Assembly: GCA_019914995.1 (NCBI GenBank)
Contig: CM034136.1
Span: 6,339,270 to 6,403,269 of the forward strand
Length of the DNA: 64,000 nucleotides
Reading direction: 5' to 3'
From: Acanthochlamys bracteata
Lineage: Eukaryota > Streptophyta > Magnoliopsida > Pandanales > Velloziaceae
Below are positions 44,601 to 56,500 of the stretch, piece after piece. The notes under the pieces are model-generated. The model was not told where the DNA came from, searched no databases, and saw only the letters and a program-made list of their open reading frames with translations. Numbering within the stretch: the first letter of the stretch is position 1; each line of letters begins with the position of its first letter. Both the position numbers and the translations under genes were made by a program.

Positions 44601-47600
44601 TACTTGATATAAATTTAGAAGTTTTTGACAAAGATGCAAAATGACACGATATCCATGTCTACTTGCAGAAATTCAATCTCCATTTGATGCTCAATGCTGA
44701 TCGTGAGTTTCTTGCTCAAAAAAGTGCACCACACCGTGACTTTTATAATGTTAGGAAGGTTGACACTCATGTTCACCACTCAGCATGCATGAACCAGAAA
44801 CACCTTTTAAGGTTCATAAAATCAAAATTGAGAAAGGAACCAGATGAGGTACATCCAAACTGAATGAGCTGCTGAAGCTTGATATTTGAGCAAAATGTGC
44901 CAGGTCAGTTGCATTGATGTTTGTCTGTGGCTGGTTTTCTTTTAGGTTGTAATATTTCGAGATGGAACCTATTTGACTTTGAAAGAGGTTTTTGAGAGTC
45001 TGGATTTGACTGGGTATTGTGTTCTAACTCTATATGGCATCTACGCTATTTAATTCAGCATTAATTTGTTGACACTGACATAACTGTTTTCTCTTTTTGA
45101 ACAGGTATGATCTGAATGTTGATTTGCTAGATGTTCATGCAGACAAGAGCACTTTTCATCGTTTTGATAAATTCAACTTGAAGTACAACCCGTGTGGGCA
45201 AAGTAGGTTGAGGGAGATCTTTCTAAAACAAGACAACCTTATTCAGGGCAAGTATTTTACTAAATTTTGTTTCCCTTTGATTGCTGTGCCAACAAACCTT
45301 TCCTACTTTCACTTATCCAGAAAGATTGTTGCCATTTCCTTTGTTTTTTTTATGATTTCAATCGATCTATATATTACGATAGCTCTTCGGGAATTTGTGA
45401 AAGCATCCAAATTTGACCAAAGTAGTTTTTCTTGCTTGTGCATTTGAGTGAAGCAAACGCATGATGAGCTTTGCATTTTTAATGGGGAAATTCATTGATA
45501 ACCTGCTATGCTGCGTATAAATTGATTAACTATTTAGTGTCGGAGAAGTTATTCAATTAGACATTGGATTGGTTCTGTTGCATGATGATCCTTGGATATG
45601 TTATGGTGATATAGATCTTTTTAATGTAAGGATATTGTGGATCTATATGACTATGTTGTCATATTGGAACCAGTCGACTTCTGTACTTGCAAATTTTTTT
45701 GAACTTATCAAATAAGTGGTATTTCTTTTTTGTGGGAAAACAGGTTCTGAGGAGAATGATCTGACATTAAAATTTTAATTCTGAAATGACTCCATTTACT
45801 AAGGAAGTTTGATGTTCTTCAATGTTGTAACCTTCTGTTTCTGCCACCAGTTAATTCAGAATAGTTTATTTGTTCCTCTCTTGCAGAGAACAGATATGCC
45901 TTGGGTTCAGTTTGTTGTTCTCCTCTTTTTAAAACATTTTGTCTTATGAAGGTTTTAGCTCCATTCAGCTAGTATAATTATTCCCTCATAAAATTTGCTT
46001 TATGCAGATGCACCTTGTGTTCTCAGCATTCAAGTTCATTAGCTTTACTTCTATCTGATGGTAAATGTTTTTGTTACCAGGCCGTTTTCTTGCTGAACTT
46101 ACAAAACAAGTCTTCTGTGATCTTACTGCCAGTAAATATCAGGTAGCTTCTTAGCTATGTGAATATATTTACTGCATGTCCCTTTACATTTGACGTTTCT
46201 GCATATTGTACCGGACTGCCGGTGTGGTCACCAGAAATCTGATTTCTAAATTGGCAGTTAAAGCTGACGTAATGAAAATAATTGCCCTTCTTTCAGATGG
46301 CTGAATACAGGATATCAATATATGGACGGAAACAAAGCGAGTGGGATCAACTTGCAAGTTGGATAGTGAACAATGATCTGTACAGTGAAAATGTTGTGTG
46401 GCTAATTCAGGTACTAACAAAATGGTTCTACTTCTGCTATTATTTATGTTTACTATGCTTATGTTCTCATATGATCCCTTCTTTTGATGACAGATTCCGC
46501 GGCTATATAATGTTTATAAAGAAATGGGAATTGTTACATCATTTCAGAATATCCTTGACAATATTTTCCTTCCACTGTTTGAAGTTAGTGTGGATCCAGA
46601 TTCTCATCCACAGTTGCATGTTTTTCTAAAACAGGTCTGACATCCTGTTCTATGTTACATTCATACAGAAATTAGTATTACAGTATCCAGTGCAGAGTCT
46701 ATCAAAATTCCAGTTGCATGAAGAATATTTCAGAACTGTCTGACTTTCTTGCTTGTGTTAGTAACTACTAAACCAGAATTCAGGTCCCCATTGCAGATAC
46801 CAGTCAGATTGTTGAAATAAAGTTCTTGCTTTTCTGTGATGTGGGCCCATCACTGAGAGCAAGTAAATGTTTACTGTACTCAAAGCGAATTCTGATGAAT
46901 TTCCTTCCAAGTAGAACTTATGTTTACGAAATATCACAACTATATGTAGTGATCCTTGCGTCCCAAATGAGAAACAAGGATGAATTGTGAAGAATGCCAG
47001 TATCGTTAAGGATGATATGGAAGTCTGTGCAATTAGAATGGTAGACGGACTGCATTAATCTATATCATGTATATTGTTAGACAAAGTTTGATGTTGTTGT
47101 CTCGTGGAAGATTCCGTTTTATTATCAAGACTTTAATCTTTTCATCATGAGCATATCTTTTAGTTAATTCAAGCTTCTTTTTTATTTAGATAACTTTCTT
47201 TAGTCTACAAAGGATGCAGAAGAAGCATCTTTGTTGAGATCTAATATTTTTAAGACATGTATCAATCACCTATCATGTAACTGGATTTTATAGTGTGCTT
47301 GAGAAGCAAATAAACTAATAACAATCCTTCTTCTCCCTTTACTTGTGCAGGTGGTAGGGTTGGATTTGGTTGATGATGAGAGCAAGCCTGAAAGACGCCC
47401 AACAAAACACATGCCTACACCAGCGCAATGGACCAATGTTTTCAATCCTGCATTCTCATATTATGTCTATTATTGTTATGCGAACCTATACACCCTTAAT
47501 AAGGTTGACACTTTTGAATCCTACACTTATATGGCCAGATTTTTTTGCTCAAGTCTAGTATATCTCTGACAACTTGATGTTTACAGCTTCGTGAGTCAAA

Positions 47601-48919
47601 AGGCATGACAACCATCAAGTTCCGTCCTCACTCTGGGGAGGTGGGAATTTTTTTTTCCCTCATACTCCCTATATTTTTACTTTTGTGTTTATTATGCTTT
47701 TGCTGATGGTAATTGTTTTTGGCAGACTGGTGATATTGATCATCTTGCTGCAACGTTTCTCACTGCTCATAACATTGCTCATGGAATCAACCTAAGGAAG
47801 TCCCCTGTGCTGCAGTACCTCTACTATCTAGCTCAAGTACGTAATCCATTTAAGTTTTAACTTCCATTTTTGTGCTATGGTTTGCTGTTTTGGAAGTTTA
47901 TAGTTTCCTCTTTTGTGTTGGTTTTCAGATTGGCTTGGCCATGTCTCCTTTAAGCAACAACTCCCTTTTTCTAGACTACCATCGGAATCCTTTCCCAATG
48001 TTTTTCCTACGAGGCCTAAATGTGTCTCTCTCAACTGACGATCCCTTACAAATACACCTAACCAAAGAACCTTTGGTAGAGGAGTACAGCGTTGCGGCTT
48101 CAGTAATCTCTCTCTGTCTCTCTCTCTCTCTCTTATCCTGAGTTGCTTGTCCCCTCACATCTTTAAGTATCTTGTTAACAGGTGTGGAAGCTTAGTCCTT
48201 GTGATTTGTGCGAGATAGCACGGAATTCTGTTTATCAGTCTGGCTTTTCACATGTTCTTAAGGTATGTATTTTTCTAAAAGAAAGTCTTTCTAGAAGCTT
48301 CTCTGATCCTGGAAGTTTCCTGATTGTTGCTCGTTCTAAGGAATCTCGATGCATCTTTGAATTGCACCACCTATGGCATGGCCCTAACAAAGGCAAATTC
48401 TTGTGGTTGTGGAAAAGTAGCAATTATACTATCAAATCATGCCTATTAGCTATTAAGAAGTCATGGTTTCTTTTTTTTTTCTTGGTTTAAGAAATATCAT
48501 TTTTTTCATCTGATGAAGTTAGTTTCTGGACTTCCCCACCTACAATCTAAATCTATTTGCGAAGGATTACTGATGCCATGACTGTATATCTTACGCAGTC
48601 TCATTGGATTGGAAAAAACTACTATAGAAGGGGGCCAGATGGTAATGATATTCACAAAACGAATGTTCCTCACATCAGGGTTGAGTTCCGTTATACAGTA
48701 AGATTCCAGTATTTCTTCCTCTCTGATTTTTTTGCCCTCCTTTTTTTTTTTGCTCCATATAAAGAAAAGGAAATTGAAAGTAGAAAGCAATTATCTTGTC
48801 CTGAGAGGTTATCAGCAGTATATTGGAAGTTTTTGCTTGTTGACTTGCAGATATGGAAAGAAGAGATGCAGCTAGTCTATCTTGGTAAACCAAAAATTTC
48901 CGAAGAAGTTGATCCATAA
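41631..48919 (+). CDS. AMPD: AMP deaminase (FAC1/AMPD-like)
   Basis: Nineteen exons encode 894 residues: 41631-42129, 42693-42877, 43492-43684, 43945-44123, 44243-44294, 44405-44532, 44669-44848, 44946-45013, 45105-45247, 46081-46142, 46297-46410, 46494-46634, 47351-47503, 47587-47640, 47726-47836, 47929-48102, 48182-48262, 48599-48697, 48851-48919. It deaminates AMP to IMP, balancing adenylates; the Arabidopsis homologue is essential in embryos. The N-terminus has a membrane segment ([20 protein letters not shown], 8-27), then a low-complexity asparagine/lysine tract. The zinc-binding [17 protein letters not shown] (about 443) and the signature [20 protein letters not shown] (about 788-807) are complete. 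Intron 9 (45248-46080) begins GC instead of GT. No defects were found. Confidence 0.97.
48113..48135 (+). repeat. (CT)n tract in AMPD intron 16
   Basis: CT repeats follow a few bases after the donor of exon 16 (GTAATCTC). This is a simple microsatellite. Confidence 0.6.
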
Positions 48920-49399
48920 GGCGTCGGCTTATACACTCCACTCGTGTCAAGATCATGAATTAAGGTCAATTTCAATTTGATTACGTACTGGTCTAATTTC
49001 AAGAATGCCTGTTGGCATACCTTGCTGCAATATCTTCTCCCTGGAATCGTATGGAGGTCCATGGAAAATGAGCTGTGCTTGGAAGCATTTGTTTTGTTTT
49101 CTGTTTTGCCATGCAAACTCTAGCGGATCTATGTTACCTGCTAGATAAGAGTTTTTGGTGATAAACCATGCAAGATATATTTTGCAGCTGGAGCATGGCC
49201 GGTGGACAGGGTCTTTGGTGGAGCTGTTGAAGGCTAAGAGCCATCAGCAATGATCCTCCAGAGTGTGCGGTGGCGGTACTCTAGGTGCTCGTTGTGCTTC
49301 CAGATGCTCTGGTTTCGCCTAAACTTATCGTGTACAGACAGCATCAACATAGGTCAAATTAAGTTGCGATTCCTGTAAGATGACTACAAACTGTATTGG

Positions 49400-50350
49400 G
49401 AGATTGAAAGATGTCTGCGAACTGTGTTTCCTTTTTGCTTACCGCCCTTTCTCATGTTCTTTCATTCATCAAGTTGGAAGTGCAAGCTCCGGTGTTTTCA
49501 CTTGAACTTGAAATGTCTTATAATCACATCATATTTATCACTTGAACGCAAGTAACAACTGGTTCTAATAGAGGACGTGTATGAATAACGCCACCTTTTG
49601 CATTGCTTTTTCTCAGTTTTTTTTAAAAGTGTGTTTCTAGGATACTATAATACCAATTAATGATCAGATTCTCATTTAAAATAATTGATCAATAATTCAA
49701 GAATAATATTATATATATATATAATATAAAACTATTAAGAAATGTAAATTATTAAGCTTTGTTAATGTTGAACTATTAGAAAAATATAGAAATAGTAAGC
49801 TCTATCAATGTGAAATTATTAAAAAATATGAAATGTCAATGTCATAAAGTTAGCTTCAATTTGATTCGATTTAAAGCTAGTTATTGGTTTCTTTTTTAGT
49901 CGACTAATTTGGGTTATTTGAGTATTTCGGATTTTTTCGCTACTAATTCGGATTAATTTAGTCTGTAACAGTTTTTGCAAACAACACGTTTCGAATGGTC
50001 CTTACCTAATTGGACCAAGATATCACTTGTTAGTTTTAGTTTGCGTGCATATGTTTTTCTTAGAAGTTCGGTTTTGCAAATAGGTTTTATTTTCCCAGCA
50101 ATTTGAACGTGCCCTAAGTCTGACGTGTGGCTTGAGTACTTACTCTAACTCCGATCAATCAATAGATTCTTTCTATTCATTTTATTTTTGTTAACTCTCA
50201 ACGTATGAAATTGTAAATGGGCTTATTCGACCAAACTTTTGTCGAGGCCTCTACAGCCAGTTCCGGCCTTTAAATTCCGATACGTGTACAAAATACGCGA
50301 ACGTCCAGCATGTTTACAATCAGAGTATAACTATTGGACACACGTCTAAA
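49400..50350. other. Intergenic region between AMPD and APC1
   Basis: The first part holds the AMPD 3' untranslated region. The rest is AT-rich, with no gene recognised. A telo-box-like TAGGGTTTG at 50391 lies in the APC1 promoter or leader. Confidence 0.5.
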
Positions 50351-50471
50351 ATACGAAACTATTCATTGCTACTCTTTCCGTTTCCTTCTCTAGGGTTTGG
50401 TAGCCCGCTACTATTTATTTCAACTCAACTGCGCGGGAGAAAAATTTCGCACTCGCGCTCATTCGTTCCCT

Positions 50472-50472
<1 letters not shown>

Positions 50473-50526
<54 letters not shown>
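50473..50526 (+). repeat. (CT)n microsatellite in the APC1 leader
   Basis: A run of about 25 CT units ends 31 bp before the APC1 start codon and is probably transcribed in the 5' leader. Its length is likely to vary between plants. Confidence 0.85.
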
Positions 50527-50530
<4 letters not shown>

Positions 50531-50557
50531 TTCAATTCTCAATCTCGCCGGAGATCT

Positions 50558-53500
50558 ATGTCACCGGCCATCGGAGTTCGACACCTTGCAGTTCTTGGCG
50601 AGTTCAAACCGTTCGGATTGGTCGCTGAATCTCTTGATGGGCATCCTCCTGAACCACCTCCGGAGAAGTACGATTACTTCTTGTTCGATCCCGATCTTGT
50701 TCGAGATCGTGACGATCTTCATTTCTCTTCTCCTTCACCGGCGCCATTTCCCCACACTGATCACGAGCTCTTCATCCGCGGCAATCGGTACTCTTCCTTC
50801 TCTCTCTTTGTAGTTAATTTATATCAGGCATAGCAATGAAATCTCATGTCAGTTATCAAGTTACATTTTTTAAGCTGTTCAAGCTTATGAGTTTATTTTC
50901 AAATTAGGATCATATGGAGCACAGGTCAACGAGTTCATAAAAGATTTAGTTCCCCAAATCCAATTCTTATGGTAATAATTTATTATCTCAGTTTCCTTTC
51001 TTGCTTATCAAGCTTGCATTACTTCTCCCCTTCAAATCTTGTATAATTTGCTGTAGGTTTGCTGGTGTAGAATGGATGCGATCACCGATCCACTTCTCTG
51101 TGCTCTGCAAGTTGACACTTTGTCAATTTACAGCACTAATGGTGAGATGGTTTCCTTGTGTAGTACTTACTAAATTAAATTCTTTGCAATTCCCAAGATT
51201 TGCATATTTTTTGTGTAGATTTGAAACAGCAGTTGGTTGTGTTCACTTTTGTGTTGATCATATTTGCAGGTGAAGTGGTCTCTCTTCCACTTCCCTATTC
51301 TGTTGTATCTATCTGGTCTCTTCCATTTGGAGTACTACTGCAAAAGTTGATGGATGGGAGCCGTCCTGTATCTTCTTCAAGCTCACTTTTAAATGCACGA
51401 GAATTTCCTCGCCATAGTAAGGAGCATGGTTTGAGCCATTATTCACCAAGCCATCTAAGTGCCAAAGAACCTTTTATAAAGGATGATGCAGCAGCAAATT
51501 CTTCTCACCTGATCTTACAACATCCAATGGAGGAGCCGCAGGTTCTTTTCTTGTGCTTTTTATCTATATCCTGTTCAGGGAATCGTTTGTTATATTTTCT
51601 ACAATATAACTAGTAAGTCAAATAACAAGATGAGCTATACGGGTGCTGGAGTTTTGGTGATAAACTGATATAGGTTTGGATTGTTCTTTTCTATAAGGGA
51701 ACTTATTATAAAGAACGAGGCAAACTGAATCCCATGAAAGACTATGATGAAAGGACTATTTGGACAAGTGATATGGTACCATTAATGGCATCATACCATA
51801 AAGGTGAGCATGTGGTTTTAGATGCATATTATATCTGGGAATCATCTATGTAATGAACTGCTCTGGTATTATTGTTTATTGCAGTTAGGTCACAACATTC
51901 CATCTGGCTGGTAGAATCTGCCTGCAACACAACTGGTTTTAATTCAAATGTTAATACTGTTTCCAGTAATTGTTTTAGTAGACAATTTTCTTTCAGCAAG
52001 ATTTGGCAGGGGAAGCATTCTAATTCGGCTGCTAGTAAGGTATTATACATCATTCTTTACTTTTGTTAAATTGCATATTGTTATATTTGTTAAGCAAATT
52101 TGTTACATTCTTTTCAATACTTTCCCATACCTTATAACTTGTAGGGTTGGCCAGGTTTTTCTGGCAACTGACTTTGATGGGGTACCAATTGTGTGTTTTC
52201 TACTCCACGAGCAAAAGCTTTTACTTGCTGTGAGGCTTGTAATGCATGAGGATAAGGATGGGGATTTTACAGATATCAAAGCTGATCGTAGTTGGACTAT
52301 TACTGCCATAGCTGCTGCACCTGTCATGGTGACACGCCCAAGGTGGTGAGACCTCTTTTTTCTCCTCTCTTTTTACTAAGTTCTATTTCATTAGCTGAAG
52401 TATCTCATCAGTAATTCTTGCTGCAGATTCAAAGTTGGGTTGTTGCCTTTCAGCGATATGGTCGTGTTAGCTTCAGAAAATGCCCTTCTTCTTTATGTAA
52501 GATTATTGTACATGATACACATTGCTGTAATAAATGCTTTGGCAATTAGCCATCAAATATATCACTTCTTTATATAAGATTATTGTGCATGATTAGCACA
52601 TGGCTATAATAGAAATGCTTAGGAAATTATCCATCAGATATATTACTTCTTTCAAATGTCATTGTAACTGTTTTTGGTAATAATCATATTGTCTGAATTC
52701 TATCTTTTAAACTAGCTGCTAGTTTGCCAGCTTTGCTTTGCAAAATATTCTGGGTTACTTTAAGGGTTGCTGCTTTGCTAGTCATACTCCTTGTTCTGAA
52801 TGTGCTTGCTATTGCCTGTGTAGATATTTCGTGCTCTGTTGATATTATTTGTTTGTTTCTGTACTTTATTTTACATATACAGATATTTGGTGGTCTAAAC
52901 ATTTCAAATGACCCCCACATTTTATTGATAAATTTGCAGTCAGGTGAGCAATGCTTGTGCAAATACTTGTTCCCAGTTGATTTTGGGAAGACGTCATTCT
53001 CGCACAGCGAGCAGTCTTCAATAACTAAAGATAGCAGTGATTCCAAAATCAGAGGGATAGCTGATGCTGTTGAGGGGAGGGTAAATGTGATCGTCAATGA
53101 TGGCCAGGTACTGTCTGCTCTATAATATTTCTCTTTATGAAATCCTTTGTCTATGCCTCTTTTGCTTTCTGAATTCTGATGAATATATGCCACTTTTCTA
53201 TGTGTCGCAATGTCTAGTATGAAGCTTCATCCTATATTCTCTTTGTTGGAATTATATAATGCAGCATTCAGAATCTCCTGTTTGTAGAGAACTATATAAT
53301 ATATCTCCTATCACGTGCTATCCTTTGACATTTGCGAACCTTAGAATGGTCGTTTGTGCTTAGTTGCTGTCTGATAATCTTTTCTCCTTTCTTTAATAAA
53401 AGAAAAATGAGTGACTGGGACTGTTCTCTGCAAATGTACCATTTAAGTGCCTGAATGCTTCATAATAACAGCTGATATGGAGATCGTTCGAGAACAGAAG

Positions 53501-56500
53501 GCGACTTCAACAAGTGCTTGGAAATTGGAGCTCCTTACAAGAATTTGGATTTAGAACTCTTGACATGAAAGATGATACTTCTTGCATGAGGAAGGGAGAC
53601 GACGTCCGATTTCCTTAGTAGTGGGTTGGTAGGATGGCTTTTCCTTGGGGTGGGTGTGGTTGTTAATTTTGGGGGGAAGTTTCGTGGATTATTTGGTGGA
53701 CGTTGAGCGGCTGGCTCCTTTTTCCATAACCCAATTCTCTTGCGAAAGACTCTCAATACGTACGGAACAATCACATGTTTCTAGTTTAACTTGAGGGACA
53801 TGCTAAAATTTAGAGGTAGAGATGAATGCAGCAAATTTTAGAAGGAAACACTATTATGTGACTTGTAGTACAATTGTTTAAAATCTTGTATTGTCTGCAA
53901 CCTTTACTATTTAATTTCAGTAGGCATTGCCCTTGAATCATCTCCATTTTGATAAGTAATTCTTTCTTGTGAAATTTTCTAGATCTTCAGATGTGCACTG
54001 CGAAAACTTCCTTGCTCTTCACTTGCAAATGATTGTGTAATAGCAATGGCTGAGGGACTGTCTTCTTCCCTCTATAAGGAATTTACTTCTCTTCTTTGGG
54101 GAACTACAGATTTTTGTGACGTCACTGATTCTAATTCTCACATTGATTCCGAATGGGAGTCATTTTCTTCTGTTATTAGAAGCATTTGTGGGAAATATGC
54201 ACCAACTGCTCCAATCCGTACGTCTTCATTGTCCAATACTGCCTGGAAATCTCTACTTAAGAGCAAGTTTCATGCCAAATACAGCAGGCACAACACTTTC
54301 ACTGGGATTTCCTTCACAAATGGACAAAATTTTGGTGGATTGGTTGAAACTGGTGTATGTGCAGAAGCAGAAGAAACTAATGAGCAATCATCTTATGCTC
54401 AGTTCTTGACAGAAGCATTGGACTCTCTGCATTGTCTCTATGAGAGTCTGAAGCTTGATGTTTTACGAAAGCGGTGAGTGTACAGTATTTTAATGTCTTC
54501 TTAGGTGCTTTTAGAATTGGCTATCATCTGATAAATCAAAAAGGAGCTACAGCATGCATGCTAATTTAATTTTCACGTAATGAAACACAAACTGAAAGAA
54601 AGTTAATTTCGTTGGAAGATTTCATTTGAACTTCTTTTGTGTTTTGTCATTTCCAAGTAAGTTTTCATTTATGGCAATTGTTGCATCATTATTTTGTGTA
54701 TAGTTGCCTATCTTGAGCAAAAGATGTAAGGTGCAGAAAAACCTGTCTAGTAGTTTCAGTTGCCATTTTGCAGTAGTGATGCTTAGTGGAGCACTTTTCT
54801 GATGATATCATCAAGGAAAGATGCGTTAGGAGGTTGGTTTTCTTTAGTTGTGCTTGGTGTTTTTCCCCTTCTAATTGTTTTAAGTGCCATTACTGTCTGG
54901 TGGTTTAATTTTTGGTGATTTTGAGTTTGAGGTCTAAGGATAAAATTTTCAAATGTTTCAGAATTTTCTGGTCTCTACTGTCTTGGTGTTAGCATACTCT
55001 AGCACCTCCTATTTTGCTACTTGCCAGGTGGTAGAAGTTAAAATAGCTGTGTTGCAGATTGAAGATATGTTTTGAAAAGTGTATACTGTAGTTCACCTTT
55101 GTGGATTGTGATGTTGCATCATCTCTTAGAAAGCATGTTTTTTAGTGGTCTTTCTTCCTACAAGGCCATTTCCTGTCACTAAACTGACTTAGATGTTGAC
55201 TTAGAACACATAATGGATCACATATTACACATATATAGCAATATAACCTTTATTCATATATTGCACATGTGCTGCACACATGCTACACTTTTTTTATTTC
55301 TTTTCCTTTATTTACTTTTGACTATTCCATTACCCACTGTAGATTGTTTGAGCCAACTGACATACTTAACCTGCGTCTTGGTAAATATGATTATTGCAGG
55401 GATGCGTGGCTTCTTGTTGTTCTGTTATGTAATCTTGCTACTGCTCTTGGTGAGGCAGCTTTTGTTGACTATTATGTTCGCGATTTTCCTGATATCATAT
55501 GCCATATTGGTACATTTCATAGTAACTCAGCTCCAAGGGTACCCCCATCTTTATCCAGATGGCTTGAGCAATGTTTGCGGCAGGGGTTCCAGGTAGCTAA
55601 TATACAAGACGTTCCACCTTTGCTGTTTAAGGGTAGAGGTAATGCTGTGAGTTGGGCCCGTAAAGTAGCGGCGTTTTACAGTCTAATATTAGGAGCTGAA
55701 AGCATAGGCAGGAGGCTTTCTTCGGGATTAAATTGTGATATTTCAAAAGGAACTGCTAGCACTCCAGAAGAGCGAACAGTTTTAGCAATGGTTGCTGAAA
55801 GATTTGGACGTCAGCAGCTGGACTTGCTTCCTATAGGTGTTTCTCTTCCTATTTGTCATGTAAGTTCTTACAAATCTATTATGTCCCAGGTAGAACGATA
55901 TTTATTCAATTATATATTTTTATACTTCTATTTTACGTTATGTTCTGCCCTTGCTTGTGCTTCTATGAATCTTTATTTTCCATTAATATTATCAGTTTTC
56001 AGGTACTGATAACTTAGAACGCAATGGTGACTGCTCTAGTATGTGATTCCCGTTATATTGAGAGACACTTCTATTTTATGAATCATTGACATCGGAGATA
56101 GAAACTCTTTAGAGGCCTTCCCTGGCCAGTAACAACTGTTACAGGAACCCTATTAATCCTATGTGGGGAGGAACTCCTTTTTATGTTTTCTTAAACATTT
56201 TCCAATAAGCAAAGAACACATGTTAAAACTTGTCACTACAACCTTGTATAACAAAATGGATTTATGCGATAAACTTGATGTATCTTTATCCAATTGGAAA
56301 AGCTGGTGCTGAGCATGTATCAAGAAGAGAGGGAAAGGAAGGCGCTGTCCTTCAAGCTAGATTTCTACCTACATTATTTAATTACATCTCTGAAGTCAGA
56401 GGAGGATAGATGACTCCTGGTCCAAAAAGCTTGCAGCAAGTTTTGGAGGATAAAGGCTAAGTTGCTTTTTGAATGGTTGGATACAAAAAGAAAATAAAAC

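Noticed and set aside
55269-55399. Longer 5' version of APC1 exon 11 (reads FEPTDILNLRLGKYDYC before RDAWLL)
   Set aside because: The direct join of LDVLRKR to DAWLLVVLLC matches the family, and the upstream part is not needed for the frame.
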